Source: Bacteroidetes bacterium QH_10_64_37 (GTDB taxonomy: Bacteria; Bacteroidota; Rhodothermia; Rhodothermales; Salinibacteraceae). Taken from it: DNA of 26,891 nt. Under the pieces are notes generated by a model. That model ran no database searches, was not told the origin of the DNA, and saw only the letters and a list, made by a program, of their open reading frames with translations. The DNA is taken from the NCBI GenBank assembly GCA_003023105.1, contig PXSZ01000033.1:1-26891 (forward strand), written 5' to 3'. Made by a program: the position numbers and the translations under genes. Positions within the stretch are counted from its first letter, which is position 1. Each line of letters begins with the position of its first letter. Of the stretch, positions 26,846-26,891 are shown one piece after another.

Positions 26846-26891
26846 TCGCACGTTAAAGTTTCCTTGGGCGGCATGGAGGCTCGTGCGCCTC

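Overview
The window looks like a chromosomal stretch from a halophilic, high-GC member of the Rhodothermota, close to Salinibacter. This is an inference from the high GC, the strongly acidic proteins, the Bacteroidota-like gene set and the style of the surface-polysaccharide genes. No rRNA or tRNA is present to test it.

Layout. Positions 1-3820 (minus strand) hold the restart helicase gene priA, damaged by a deletion, behind a THUMP-domain RNA methyltransferase. Positions 3993-7325 (plus strand) hold a TlpA-like thiol-disulfide protein, a remnant of a second one, an AbrB-type antitoxin with a Doc toxin, and a secreted amidohydrolase with an NTF2-like tail. An FG-GAP-like secreted protein and an ABC-F ATPase follow on the minus strand, separated by a gap that could encode a small structured RNA. 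Positions 11219-15973 (minus strand) are the block pheS - pheT - coiled-coil protein - zapA, with a possible 6S-like RNA after zapA.

From about 16300 to the end the window is a cell-surface polysaccharide region. It holds a sulfatase remnant, a WbaP/WcaJ-type priming sugar-phosphate transferase, a divergent NusG/UpxY-like antiterminator, a Uma2-family nuclease, a WecA/MraY-type transferase fused to a FlaA1/CapD-like N-terminal module, a GT4 glycosyltransferase, a secreted PKD-SPOR protein, and a GDP-mannose-3,5-epimerase-like gene with about 60 residues missing. The two transferases could start glycan assembly on undecaprenyl phosphate, the GT4 enzyme could extend it, the epimerase would have supplied a nucleotide sugar, and the NusG-like factor may help RNA polymerase read the long operon.

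The most unusual structure is a dispersed noncoding repeat of about 80 bp. Copies lie at 21-100 (minus) and 25467-25546 (plus), and 71 of 80 positions agree. The second copy abuts a diverged inverted copy, making a palindrome of about 160 bp. Fragments of its end motif occur near 2670 and 16057-16144. The window also carries several decayed or internally deleted genes (priA, the epimerase, a thioredoxin remnant, a sulfatase remnant), which points to local genome erosion or to assembly error.
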